From NCBI GenBank assembly GCA_036426205.1, contig WSYH01001938.1, positions 1 to 64,000 of the forward strand: DNA of 64,000 nt, read 5' to 3'. Position numbers and translations under genes: made by a program. Below the pieces are notes generated by a model. The model was not told the DNA's origin. It did no database searches and saw only the letters and a program-made list of their open reading frames with translations. Numbering within the stretch: the stretch's first letter is position 1; the number at the start of each line of letters is the position of its first letter. Of the stretch, positions 10,201 through 22,958 are shown one piece after another. This stretch comes from Ascaphus truei (lineage: Eukaryota > Chordata > Amphibia > Anura > Ascaphidae).

Positions 10201-11790
10201 CTCTGCTTTGTTTACATGCCGCGGTCACGTGATCGGGACCTTTAATGCAGAGGGATCCGGCACCTCATAAGGGGCTGCACTCGGAAGCAGGGGTCCCCCG
10301 ACCTGAAACCAACGCGGTTTCAGCTCCAGAGACCCCCTGCACATCTAACACATGATAAAAAATGTTTTTAAATAATATTTTTAATGTGCCGATGTTTGCG
10401 CACAGACAGCACGGTTCTCTCTCTGCTGCAAACACACTTGCCAGGCCTATAATATCATTGATGTGCATATACAGTACTGTATTGTATGTTAGGGGTTATA
10501 GGGGTTTTTGTATACAGTTTATACTGTATTATACAGTATATACTGCATTACAATTCTGAATTTCTCTGGCTTCACAGACAACAGCTCGCAAACGCCCCCA
10601 TGCGTTTTTACACGGCATTGCAGTATTGCAGCCAGCGGAATAAAATGCTTAATTCACAGCCGCGAAAATAACGCTATAACCCGGGGAAAATCGACACAAA
10701 ACCGCACATTCCCGATCTTCGCTGAAATTCGCGGAGCTAGCCAAGTAAGAATAAAGTTGGTCACCAGTGTACTTACCAGGTTTACTGCCAGCATGAGAAA
10801 GAACTGTATACCATTTTATACATGGCTACATCATTAATACTGAAATGAAATAAATATATGACTCATGGCTGCCCAGAGGAGGGGTATCAGAAGGTAGATT
10901 TTATCCCGGGCCCGGTGGTGGCTGCAGGTCCTCTCCCCAGCCGCCCCATCTCTCTCTCAGATGCAGATATCTATCACTGTCCCATGCCGACAGGCCTCTG
11001 TGACATCAGCTTCCGGAAGTAGGCTTTGCCCTATCATCTGGCGCGCGACTGCATGTACGAGCCAGCATGGGACGAAAGGATAGAGGCCTGCATTGGATGA
11101 GATCCGGGCCCACCATGAGACGGACGGCAGCCATGCCTGGCCAGAGGGTCAGGCCCAACTTTCATTGCCGACCGACAGACCCCCGCGCAGACCATCCACA
11201 AGGATCTGGTTTTTTTAAAAATATGTAAGGGGGATGGGGGTCTGTTTTTGTATATTTGGGGTAGTAGGGTGTCTTATTTATATGTATTGGGGGGATTTGG
11301 GTCTTTTTAATATAGATTGGTGGTTGGGGTTCTTTTGAAGTGAAACATTTTTAGCAAGCGCTTGAATGCAATAGATTGGAGACGGAAGTCAGAGTGACGG
11401 AAAGTGACATGACTCCTGGCAGAAGAGGGCCGCTAGTGTTGCCAGCTTCCACCAGGAGGAAGGCAGTCTGGACGATGGGGAAGGAACACACACATCCGGT
11501 CGGAGGGCGAGAGAAGTGAGAGGAACTGCTCCAGTACTCAGACAGCGTGGGGATATGGAGCTGCCTGTGCTAGCTTGGTGACTGTATCCCCTGTAACACC
11601 CATGCCAAGGCACACCCTCCCTCCTCCAGTGAGTCCGTCCGCCGAGAACCACCCTCCCCCCACCCAGTGAGCCGCGAGCACAAGTGAGCTGCCGGGCACA
11701 TTCGTCCATCCCACCCAGTGAGCCACGCCGCGCACACCTCCTCCCCCCAGTGAGCCACTGGGGGTGGGTGTGAAGAGTCAGGAGAGGAGT
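7272..11790 (+). repeat. Macro-tandem array unit 2
   Basis: Matches unit 1 block for block at an offset of about 4.51 kb, with the same minisatellite (7,640-8,140), MITE, foldback modules and Tc1-related fragment. It differs from unit 1 by continuing past AGTGAGCCACTGGGGG into the CA-rich tract, where unit 1 instead restarts. That places the unit 1/2 crossover at about 7,262-7,271. Confidence 0.85.
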
Positions 11791-11799
11791 GGGGACAGG

Positions 11800-12450
11800 A
11801 CCGCTGAAATAACAATCACCCACACAGAGACACACACACTGAACTGACACACATCACTGACGACACACACACAAAACCACTTACACAAACACCCATCACA
11901 ACACTGACACACACCCACACCCCACTAACAATACTGACTGACTGACACAGTATACAAACTGACACACACCACACACACACACCATACACACACACACACA
12001 CAACACACACAACACCCACACACACCATCCACATGACTGCTGAAACACACACACCACACTGACACACACACACCCCAACATTGACTGACACACAACACAA
12101 CCTGACTGGCACACACAACACTGACTGACAAACCACAGACACACAGTGACACACACACACTGACACATACTGACTGACACGCACATACACATTGACATAA
12201 ACACACACTGACTGAAACCACACCACCACGCACACTGAATGAAACACACACAGACTGACACATCCCAAAACTGATACACCACACACGCACTGTGTTGACA
12301 CACACAAGCACACGTACTGACACCACACCTGCGATACTACACACACACACAACCTCTGGCATCACACACAACACACTGACTGACTGACCGAATCACAACA
12401 CACACTGTACACACACACTACTCACCCACCCTGTGAGTGACACACACACA
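11800..12450. repeat. CA-rich minisatellite
   Basis: Runs of ACACACAC with recurring ACTGACTGACAC. Long Cys/Val/Ser-only frames on the minus strand are artefacts of this composition. Equivalent tract: 21,090-21,680. Confidence 0.9.
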
Positions 12451-12639
12451 AAAAAAAAGAATTCGTTCTTATTATATCATAGACAGTGTAAATAGCTAAT
12501 ACACTGTTCTAATCAAACTTGTATTGCGTGTAAGGCACCAAATTGCTTGTTTCTATATTTATAAAAACACACCATACAAATACACTGTTCTGTGACAAAA
12601 CAGTAACCAAGAACATAGCTGTTTCATTTTTCAACTGCT

Positions 12640-12960
12640 GTGTCGCAGAACACCACACGCACTAAGTTTTATAATGTATTGGGGGAGTGTTTTTTTTACT
12701 ATATATCATTGGGGGTGGGGTCTTTTTTATATATACTATTGGAGGGTGGGGCATGTAAAAGTATGGGGGTAAGGGGGGGGCCTTTTTTAAAATGTTTTAG
12801 GGTGGGGTGGGCTTTTAAAAATGTATTGTGGTAGCGGGGGTTTTCAAATATGTATTGGAGGAGTGGGGTTTTTTTTTCAATTTTGGGGGAGAGTTTTTTT
12901 TTAAAATGTATGTGGGAGTTGGGGGCTTTTTCAACATGTATTCACGGTCAGTGAGATGTT
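12640..12960. repeat. G-run minisatellite
   Basis: Units of about 35-45 bp with TTGGGGGRGTGGGG and TTTTTTAAAATGTAT. There are multiple G runs per unit, so G-quadruplexes are plausible. Second copy at 21,880-22,180. Confidence 0.75.
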
Positions 12961-13377
12961 AACTGTCCTTTGTGGGGTTATTGACTTGGGGAACCGAGAG
13001 GGGGAGAGGAGTGAAGTGAGAAGTGAGTGACACAAGGGAGTAGCAGTAGACGAAGAGGAGATCAAAACATGAAAGACGGATGGGAAAGGAGGTGGAACTG
13101 TGTCGAGTGTGGAAATGGGTGGGGTGGCTCTCAATACCACTTTGGGCGGGAGGGCCGACTAACTCTAGTCATTGGCCATGGGAATCAGTCTGCGGCCCGT
13201 TATCCTTATACAGGTAATTATGCTAACGAACTAATTTGAGCTGGGGGGCCTTTAAAACTATATAATGATGTGATAAGCCCTGTTTTACTAGAACACACTA
13301 ATTGAAACCGCGTATGTGTTGAACATATTGATATTTGGACGAAGTGTCTAAATAGTACAACCCAGCTATAACTCAAG

Positions 13378-13765
13378 CAGAGGAGCGCAAACTTATTGCT
13401 GCAAAACCCCCCTGCCTGCCTCCCCCTCGGTCTGACACTCCCTCTCCGACCTGCAGCCAGTGTCAATGACGCTCCAGGGTCACGTGACGTCAGGTCCGTG
13501 ACCCGTGCCATCATTAACGCGATTGTCACGTCACGTCACACAGACCGCCGCGGTGCCATTTGACGATCCATGTTGTCATGTGAGACACCGTCTGAACCCA
13601 GTAAGTTTTAGTGTTGCGAGGCCTTCACAGTGCCCGCACCATCCCGCACCCCGTGCATTTAATTTAAAATGTGCCTGGGGAGGCAGCGCGGGACCTCTGC
13701 AACTACCTGCCCGCGGCCCCGCTCAGACAAAATCTCCCGCGCCCTCCCCCCCAGTTTGCAAACTG
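13378..13765. mobile_element. hAT-type MITE (array copy, unit 2 flank)
   Basis: Left end CAGAGGAGCGCAAACTT and right end AGTTTGCAAACTGC resemble the hAT-type ends of the MITE at 47,530. The interior matches too (TGACGCTCCAGGGTCACGTGACGTCA, GCATTTAATTTAAA). The target duplication is no longer clear in this copy. The interior is dense in CACGTG and TGACGTCA-like sites. Confidence 0.6.
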
Positions 13766-14140
13766 CGCATACAGTATATAATTCACTTAACTATGTAAAA
13801 ACAGTTCACTAAGGGTCTTTTTTTTTTACCACATCCTGTGCTTTCTCCTATTCACTGAGGCACTATTTTTCCCTTCTCTGGCATAATAGATAAAGGCTTT
13901 TGATGAGGAATTTTCAGATCTCTCTGATGATTTATTATGCATTTTAATTTGCCCTGTTTAACATTTAATGAAATCATTTGCCACTAATCCTCATTTTTCA
14001 TGCAAGTACTAATAAAAAAAAATAGTGTCTTTAAACTAAAATTAATGACTTTTCATGCAGAAAAATAATTTTTAACAATGAAGGATGAGAGTTTTAAAGC
14101 ACTTTTTGGAAAACTGCATATATTTATTATATGTACTGTC
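13766..14140. other. AT-rich sequence, no gene seen
   Basis: Unremarkable AT-rich DNA with TTTTTTT and AAAAAAA runs; duplicated at 22,975-23,325. Confidence 0.5.
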
Positions 14141-14960
14141 AGTCATGCTACACATGCCTACTGTCATCTCTCCTGGCAACAAGACCTGGTAAGTTACAGG
14201 AGTGCCAGCAGTAATGTATGAGCCTGTTTGCCTCACACGCCCTGCGAGTGCCCGTATGTTGGATGGGAGTGGCTACTGTATCGAAAGGTCCATTGTTCGT
14301 GAGCCTCAGAGATGTGCCTGCCTCCTGCAGGTATATAAGGCACTACAACGCTACTAAAGTTAGTGTGTGCGGGTCTAGAAGTGGACGGTTTAAATCACAA
14401 GTGTAAGGTCCCCCCTAGGTCGTAACTAGGTGTACCAACTATCTTAAGTTGCTAAGTGCCAACTGTGTCCAGGGACCTGTCGCACAGGGGTGATCTTCCC
14501 TACGGGGCGGGGTTGAGAAATCCACTCCTTCGGCTAGGGCTACCTTTGACAGGGAACCACAGATAATGTGCGGCTGAAGACGCTTCCTTGCACAGGGCTA
14601 GCCTCGCCCGACCTCTGTGACAATAAGCTAGATTGTGAAAAGAAAACCCCCACTGGTGTGAGTTTGCAATTACTCTCCTGGGCCCTCCCACCAAGAAGGA
14701 GTTCCGTCATCAGAGCCACACCTGCATCTTCATGATCCTGATGATGTGTGAGGCGCTTGCACGTATGTAGTAGGGACTCGTCACCCCACTACCTCAGATA
14801 CCTGTCTTGCTGACATTCCCCCAATACATCAACGGGAGACTCCAGGAGACTACCTGTTGCTATAGTGTCACCACCATACACAGACATGTAACGGGGCTGG
14901 ATAACCACGGGCCAATTGAGATTGGGGGGGTCAACCGAGACACAATCCCGTTACATACTA
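14141..14960 (+). other. LTR-like block with TATA box and polyA signal
   Basis: The duplicate at 23,330-24,135 is cleaner: a GGTATATAAGGCA TATA box near 23,513, CAATAAAG near 23,792, and an end at CCCGTTACA near 24,133, with an inverted TGTAACGGG at about 24,059. TATA box, polyA signal and inverted TGTAAC/GTTACA ends suggest an LTR or an LTR-derived promoter. No internal region or primer site follows, so the class is unresolved. Confidence 0.4.
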
Positions 14961-15329
14961 TAGCATGCAGCAATTAACAATGTACTGTACATCAAAATAC
15001 GGCATCAGAACCATATAGTTGCCATACATACATCATTCATACAGTACATTTACATACAAACAAAATATTATTTATAAGGCATATAGATCATAATAAGGGT
15101 CATATTTACTCAGCAGTGTTGTTCCATAAAACAACATTTTGGCCAGAGTACCCCCTTACAGACCATTCCCTTAACATGGTCTGAGAAGCCCGATCTACTA
15201 ACCATTAATTGAATTTATCTTTGTAAGTAGTAATCATAATAATGTCTGAAATATTTCAGTATTTTAATAATTCTGGCTACTGTACCAAGATAAATTGAAT
15301 TACAAGTTTACCATAAAAAACAAGAATTC
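14961..15329. other. AT-rich sequence, no gene seen
   Basis: Duplicated at 24,135-24,490; no motif of note. Confidence 0.5.
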
Positions 15330-15413
15330 GTTGGGCGTGGCTAAGACACTGAGCTTGAGGGCCGGCATATTCCGGCAGCTATCTCAGTTCCGAGGGACTT
15401 CCGACAACACTGC
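15330..15413 (+). mobile_element. Truncated 5' tip of an L1-type element
   Basis: GGGCGTGGCTAAGACACTGAGC matches the start of the longer L1-type 5' region at 24,505. The match stops at CCGACAACACTGCT, after which the sequence jumps to foldback module B. This is the array breakpoint. Confidence 0.6.
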
Positions 15414-15922
15414 TGCAATCAGCTCCGGAGACCCCCTGCACATCTACACTATGAATAAAAATGTATTTTAAATGTATTTATTTATAATAATTTATTTATT
15501 TATTTAGATTTATTTATTTATTTTTTGGGCGGCTGCTGTGTGTGAGTTTTTTTTTATTGTGGGTAGCGGGAGTGGGTGAAGGGGGTTTTAGCCCCAACGG
15601 TGGTTGTTTAGGGCTTGCGGGGGGTAGAGGGAGGGGTTAACCCCTTCATGACCGTAGCGGTATTAACTGCTTCGGCCGTGAAGGGGTTAAGTGCACCCGC
15701 AACACTCCCGCAAGTCCTAAACTCACACCAAGGGCCAAATACCCCCTTCACCCACCCCGCTACCCACAATAAAGCGGGCACGGTGGGTTAACCCCTTCAT
15801 TGCCTTAGCGGCTATCAGCTATGGTAATGAAGCAGCATTTCTGTATTTTTAATAATATTGTGCAGGAGCAGGGGTTCCCTGAGCATTAATTTCTGGCTCA
15901 GGGAACCCCCTGCTCACTGTAC
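15414..15922 (+). repeat. Array fragment (end of module B, modules C and D)
   Basis: Begins in the middle of module B (CAGCTCCGGAGACCCC) and runs through modules C and D to CACTGTAC, then meets the 1.73 kb repeat. Confidence 0.75.
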
Positions 15923-16127
15923 ATCAACATGACTCAATTTGCAGGAGATTGGTCTTAGAGGTAGTACTGAGGTCATGGTGGCCTGAGACATTAAGGAAGG
16001 TCAATTCCGTGTAATGTAGAGTGTGCTGTATGGAGAAGTGTTATTTGTAGTACAAGTGTGGTTTTAAAACCCTTCTACATTTTTGTATATGGTTCATCAT
16101 GTGTGTGTATATACGTGGTGTGTAATA

Positions 16128-16168
<41 letters not shown>

Positions 16169-17649
16169 ATATATATATAATATATATATATATATATAAT
16201 ATATAAAGCAGCAGTCAGCACTCAATGTAAGGCAAAAGGCAGTTGCTAGTCCATAGGGATCCACATTCATACGAACCAGCCCAAAGACAGTAAGAGACAG
16301 CAACCAACGAGGTGTAATCCAAAAATATCTGTATGAAAAGAACAGATACACGAAAGCCAAAAGGGCTGGTTCGTAATGACATATATATACTGTTATGTAT
16401 AGGGATTGTTTTTATAATTATACTGTATATATATACACGTAAATATTTTTTATCTTCATGTATTATTTATTTATTTAGATTATTTATTAATTGTGGGGCT
16501 GTTGTGCGTGAATTTTTTTTATTGTGGGTAGTCGGGGGTGGGTGAAGGGCGTGTTTGGCTCTTGGTTTGAGTTAGGACTTGCGGGGGGTTGCGGGGTGCA
16601 CTTAACCCCTTCACGACCGTGCATTTAATACCGCTATGGTCGTGAAGGGTTTTAAGTGCACCGCTACCCCCGCAAGCCCTAAACAAACACCGTATGGGGC
16701 TAATTCCACCTTCACCCACCCCATACCCACAATAAAAAAATTCACACAGCAGCAGCCACATAATAAATAAATCTAAATAAATGAATATAAATAAATACAT
16801 TTAAAATACATTTTATTCATATGTTATGGTGCAGGGGGTCTCCGGAGCTGATCCGCTGTGGTTGACACCTGTCTCCCCGAGATACAGGCCCCTTTAGGTG
16901 TGCCGGTATCCCTCGCTTGGTTTACATGCCGCGGTCACGTGATCGGGACCTTTAATGCGAGGGATCCGGCACCTCATAAGGGCCTGTATCTCGGGGAGCA
17001 GGGGTCCCCGGACTGAAACCAACGCGTTCAGCTCCGGAACCCCTGCACATCTACACTATGAATAAAAAGTTATTTTAAATGTATTATTTATAATTTATTT
17101 ATATTTTTATTTATTTATTTATTTTTTGGGCGGGCTGCTGTGTGTGAGTTTTTTTTTATTGTGGGTAGCGGGAGTGGGTGAAGGGGTTTTAGCCCCAACG
17201 GTGGTTGTTATGGGCTTGCGGGGGGTAGAGTAGGGTTTNNNNNNNGGGGGGGTAGCGGGAGGGGTTAACCCCTTCATGACCGTAGCGGTATTAACTGCTA
17301 CGGCCGTGAAGGGGTTAAGTGCACCCGCAACCCCCCCGCAAGTCCTAAACTCACATCAAGGGCCAAATACCCCCTTCACCCACCCCGCTACCCACAATAA
17401 AGCGGGCACGGTGGGTTAACCCCTTCATTGCCTTAGAGGCTATCAGCTATGGTAATGAAGCAGCATTTCTGTATTTTAATAATATTGTGCAGGAGCAGGG
17501 TGTCCCCTGAGCATTGATTTCTGGCTCAGGGAACCCCCTGCTCACTGTACAATATTATAAAATACAGAAATGCTGCTTCGTTACCATAGCACATAGCCGC
17601 TAAGGTAAGGAACGAGTGTTTATTTATATATGTGTTTTATTTATACTGT
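15923..17649 (+). repeat. Array unit 3 (partial, 1.73 kb)
   Basis: ATCAACATGACTCAATTTGC starts at 15,923 and again at 17,650, an offset of 1,727 bp, with near-identical text between. It contains (TA)n, the small MITE and foldback modules A-D. Confidence 0.8.
17239..17245. other. Assembly gap (7 N)
   Basis: Seven N bases inside foldback module C, where a palindrome is likely to collapse in assembly. Confidence 1.
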
Positions 17650-17852
17650 ATCAACATGACTCAATTTGCAGGAGATTGGTCTTAGAGGTAGTACTGAGGT
17701 CATGGTGGCCTGAGACATTAAGGAAGGTCAATTCCGTGTAATGGAGTGTGCTGTATGGAGAAGTGTTATTTGTAGTACAAGTGTGGTTTTAAAACCCTTC
17801 TACATTTTTGTATATGGTTCATCATGTGTGTGTATATACGTGGTGTGTAATA

Positions 17853-17936
<84 letters not shown>

Positions 17937-19282
17937 AGCAGTCAGCACTCAATGTAACGGCAAAAGGCAGTTGCTAGTCCATAGGGATCCACATTCATAC
18001 GAACCAAGCCCAAAGACAGTAGAGACAGCAACCAACGAGGTGTAATCAAAAATATCTGTATGAAAAGAACAGATACACAAAGCCAAAAGGGCTGTTCGAC
18101 ATGAATATATATACTGTTATGTATAGGGATTGTTTTTATATTATACTGTATATATATACACGTAAATATTTTTTATCTTCATGATATTATTTATTTATTT
18201 AGATTATTTATTAATGTGGGGCTGTTGTGCGTGAATTTTTTTATTGTGGGTAGCGGGGGTGGGTGAAGGGCGTGTTTGGCTCTTGGTGTGAGTTTAGACT
18301 TGCGGGGGGTTGCGGGGTGCACTTAACCCCTTCACGACCGTGCATTAATACCGCTATGGTCGTGAAGGGGTTTTAAGTGCACCGCTACCCCCGCAAGCCC
18401 TAAACAAACACCGATGGGGCTAATCCACCTTCACCCCACCCCATACCCACAATAAAAAAATTCACACAGCAGCAGCCACATAATAAATAAATCTAAATAA
18501 ATGAATATAAATAAATACATTTAAAATACATTTTATTCATAGTGTTATGGTGCAGGGGGTCTCCGGAGCTGATCCGCTGTGGTTGACACCTGCTCCCCGA
18601 GATACAGGCCCCTTTAGGTGTGCCGGTATCCCTCGCTTGGTTTACATGCCGCGGTCACGTGATCGGGACCTTTAATGCGAGGGATCCGGCACCTCATAAG
18701 GGCCCTGTATCTCGGGGAGCAGGGGTCCCCGGACCTGAAACCAACGCGTTTCAGCTCCGGAACCCCCTGCACATCTACACTATGAATAAAAAAGTTATTT
18801 TAAATGTATTATTTATAATTTATTTATTTTTTATTTATTTATTTATTTTTTGGGCGGGCTGCTGTGTGTGAGTTTTTTTTTATTGTGGGTAGCGGGAGTG
18901 GGTGAAGGGGTTTTAGCCCCAACGGTGGTTGTTATGGGCTTCGGGGGGTAGAGGAGGGTTTACCCCTTCATGACCGTAGCGGTATTAACTGCTTCGGCCG
19001 TGAAGGGGTTAGTGCACCCCAACACTCCCGCAAGTCCTAAACTCACACCAAGGGCCAAATACCCCCTTCACCCACCCCGCTACCCACAATAAAGCGGGCA
19101 CGGTGGGTTAAACCCCTTCATTGCCTTAGCGGCTATCAGCTATGGTAATGAAGCAGCATTTCTGTATTTTTAATAATATTGTGCAGGACAGGGGTTCCCT
19201 GAGCATAATTTCTGGCTCAGGGAACCCCCTGCTCACTGTACAATATTATAAAATACAGAAATGCTGCTTCGTTACCTGCACC

Positions 19283-19285
19283 NNN
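19283..19285. other. Assembly gap (3 N)
   Basis: Three N bases inside foldback module D, flanked by duplicated TTACC, which suggests an imperfect join. Confidence 1.
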
Positions 19286-21089
19286 TTACCATAGCACATA
19301 GCCGCTAAGGTAAGGAACGAGTGTTTATTTATATATGTGTTTTATATGTATATATGTGTTTTATTTATACTGTACATGTGCAGAGGATCTCCGGAGCAGA
19401 AACATTTTTGTTTTAGGTCCGGGGACCCCCTGCTCCCCGAGATACAGGCCCCTTTAAGTGGTGCCGGTATCCCTCTGCTTTGTTTACATGCCGCGGTCAC
19501 GTGATCGGGACCTTTTAATGCAGAGGGATACCGGCACCTCATAAAGGGGGCTGCATCTCGGGAAGCAGGGGGTCCCCCGACCTGAAACCAACGCGGTTCA
19601 GCTCCAGAGACCCCCTGCACATCTACACTATGAATAAAAATGTATTTTAAATAATTTTTAATGTGCCGATGTTTGCGCACAGACAGCAGCGGTTCTCTCT
19701 CTGCTGCAAACACATCTTGCCAGGCCTATAATATCATTGATGTGCATATACAGTACTGTATGTGTATGTTAGGGGTTATAGGGGTTGTTGTTATACAGTT
19801 TATACTGTATATATACAGTATATACTGCATTACAATTCATGAATTTCTCGGCTTCAAAGACAACAGCTCGCAAACGCCCCCATGCGTTTTTACACGGCAT
19901 TGCAGTATTGCAGCCAGCGGGAATAAAATGCTTAATTCACAGCCGCGAAAATAACGCTATATACCCCGGGGGAAAATCGACACAAAACCGCACATTCCCG
20001 GGATCTTCTGAAATTCGCGGAGCTAGCCAAGTAAGAATAAAGTTGGTCACCAGTGTACTTACCAGGTTTACTGCCAGCATGAGAAAGAACTGTATACCAT
20101 TTTTATACATGGCTACATACAGTAATACTGAAATGAAATAAATATATGTACTCATGGCTGCCGAGAGGGGGGTATAGAAGGTAGATTTATCCCGGGCCCG
20201 GTGGTGGCTGCAGGTCCTCTCCCAGCCAGGCCCCCATCTCTCTCTCAGATGCAGATATCTATCACTGTCCCATGCCGACAGGCCTCTGTGACATCAGCTT
20301 TCCGGAAGTAGGCTTGACCTAGCATCTGGCGCGCGACTGCATGTACGGAGCCAGCATGGGACAGAAGGATAGAGGCCTGCATTGAGTGAGAGCCGGGGCC
20401 CACCCAGGAGAGGATCGGCAGCCATGCCTGGCCAGAGGTCAGGCCCAACTTTCAGTGCCGACCGGACAGACCCCCCGCAGACCATCCACAAGGTAAGTCT
20501 GTTTTTTTAAAAAATATGTAGAGGGGGAGTGGGGGTCTGGTTTATGTATATTTGGGTAGTAGGGTGTCTTATTTATATGTATTGGGGGATTTGGGTCTTT
20601 TTAATATGTATTGGTGGTTGGGGGTCTTTTGAAGTGAAACATTTTTAGCGGCTTGAATGCAATAGATTGGAGACGGAAGTCAGAGGTGACGGAAGTGACA
20701 TGACTCCTGGCAGAAGAGGCCGCTAGTGTTGCCAGCTTCCACCAGGAGGAGGCAGTGCTGGACAGATGGGGAAGGAGACACACACAATCCGGTCGAGGGC
20801 GAGAGAGCGGAGGAGACTGCTCCAGTACTCAGACAGCGGTGGGGATATGGAGCTTGCCTGTGCTAGCTTGGTGACTGTATCCCCTGTACACCCATGCCAA
20901 GCACACCCTCCCTCCTCCAGTGAGCCGCCGAGAACACCCTCCCCCCACCCAGTGAGCCAGCGAGCACAAGTGAGCTGCCGGGCACATTCTCCAGCCCACC
21001 CAGTGAGCCACCGAGCACACCCTCTCCCCCCAGTGAGCCACTGGGGGTGGGTGGTGAAGAGTCAGGAGAGAGGGGGGCAGGACCCTGAG

Positions 21090-21243
21090 AATAACACACA
21101 CCACACAGAGACACACACACTGACTGACACACACACTGACTGACACACACACACAAACACACTGACACAAACACACACACACACTGACACACACACACAC
21201 ACACACTAACACATACTGACTGACTGACACACGTATACAAACT

Positions 21244-21286
<43 letters not shown>

Positions 21287-21680
21287 ACTGAAACACACAC
21301 ACACACTGACACACACACACACCAACATTGACTGACACACACACACTGACTGGCACACACACACTGACTGACAAACACACATAGACACACAGTGACACAC
21401 ACACACTGACACATACTGAATGACACGCACATACACATTGACATAAACACACACTGACTGAAACACACACACGCACACTGAATGACAAACACACACAGAC
21501 TGACACACACTGATACACACACACACACTGTGTGACACACACAAGCACAGTGACTGACACACACACTGACTGATACACACACACACACGCTGGCACACAC
21601 ACACACACTGACTGACTGACTGAATGACACACACACTGACACACACACTCACCCACACACTGTGAGTGACACACACACAA
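21090..21680. repeat. CA-rich minisatellite (unit 4)
   Basis: Same composition as 11,800-12,450. The 261-283 residue minus-strand frames consist almost only of Cys, Val, Ser and Gln and are not genes. Confidence 0.9.
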
Positions 21681-22588
21681 AGAATTCAGTTATTATAAAT
21701 ATAGAAGTGTAAATAGCTAATACACGTGTTCTAAGTCAAACTTTATTGCGTTATGGCACCAAAATTGTGTTTCGATATTTAATAAAAACATCACCATTAC
21801 AAATACAATTTCTGTGACAAAACAGTAACAAAAGACAAAGCTGTTTCATTTTAAATGCGTGTGCTCAGAACACACACGCACTAATTTTTATATGTATTGG
21901 GGGATGTTTTTTTTTAATATATATATTGGGGGGTGGGGGTCTTTTTTATATATACATATTGGGGGTGGGGGCCATGTTAAAATGTATTGGGGGAGTAAGG
22001 GGGGGCCTTTTTAAAATGTTTTAGGGTGGGGGGGCTTTTAAAAATGTATTGTGGTAGCGGGGGTTTTCAAATATGTATTGGAGGAGTGGGGTTTTTTTTT
22101 AAATGTATTGGGGGAGAGGTTTTTTTTAAAATGTATTGGGGAGTTGGGGGCTTTTTAAAATGTATTCAGGTAGTGAGATTTAATGTACTTTGTGGGGGTT
22201 ATTGATTGAGAGGAGAGAGGGGGAGAGGGAGTGAGTGAGGAAGTGAGGAAAAAAGGGAGTAAGAGTGAGACGCAAGGGAGAGAAATACATGGAAAGAGGA
22301 TGGGAAATAGAGGGGACTGTCGAGGTGTGAAATGGTGGGGTGGCTCTCAATACCACCTGGGCGGGAGGGCAGACGTAACTCTAGTCATTGGCCATGGGAA
22401 ATCAGTCTGCGGCCCTATATACTGTATACAAGGAAGTTGCTAACGAACTAATTTAGAGCTGGTGGGGCCTTTAAAACATTATAAATGGGATGAAAGCCCT
22501 GTTTTACAAGACAACCTAATTGAAACCGATGTGTTAACATATTGATATTGGTAGAAGTGTCTAATAGTAAACCAGCTATACACTACAG

Positions 22589-22958
22589 CAGAGGAGCGCA
22601 AACTTATGATGCTGCACCCCCTGCCTGGCCTCCCCTGGTCTGACACCCCCTCTCCTACCTGGCAGCAGTGTCAAATGACGCTCCAGGGTCACGTGACGTC
22701 AGGTCACGTGACCCGTGGCGTCATTTAATGCCGATGATGTCACGTCACGTCACATGACCCCGCGGTGCCATTTGACACCATGTTGTCATGGAGACACGTC
22801 TGAATCCCAGTAAGTTTTAGTGTTGCAGAGGCCTCACGTGCCCCACCCCCCCCCGGCATTAATTTAAATGCCTTGGGGAGCAGCGCGGGACCTCTGCAAC
22901 TGCCCGCGCCCCCTCAGACAAATCTCCCGCGCCCTCCCCCCCAGTTTGCAAACTGCTG
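22589..22958. mobile_element. hAT-type MITE with near-perfect 8-bp target duplication
   Basis: Begins CAGAGGAGCGCAAACTT and ends AGTTTGCAAACTGCTG. It is flanked by CACTACAG on the left (22,581-22,588) and CAATACAG on the right (22,959-22,966), 7 of 8 identical, the length expected for hAT. The interior has TCACGTGACGTCAGGTCACG and two further GTCACGTCACGTCAC-type sites. It is non-coding. Confidence 0.75.

Noticed and set aside
11816..12374. Possible keratin-associated-like Cys-rich genes
   Set aside because: Same CA-repeat artefact; no periodic KAP motif, and the frame drifts between copies.
20829..21680. Long minus-strand open frames (up to 283 codons) rich in Cys and Val
   Set aside because: They lie in a CA/TG repeat, are open in several frames at once and consist of a few residues dictated by the repeat.
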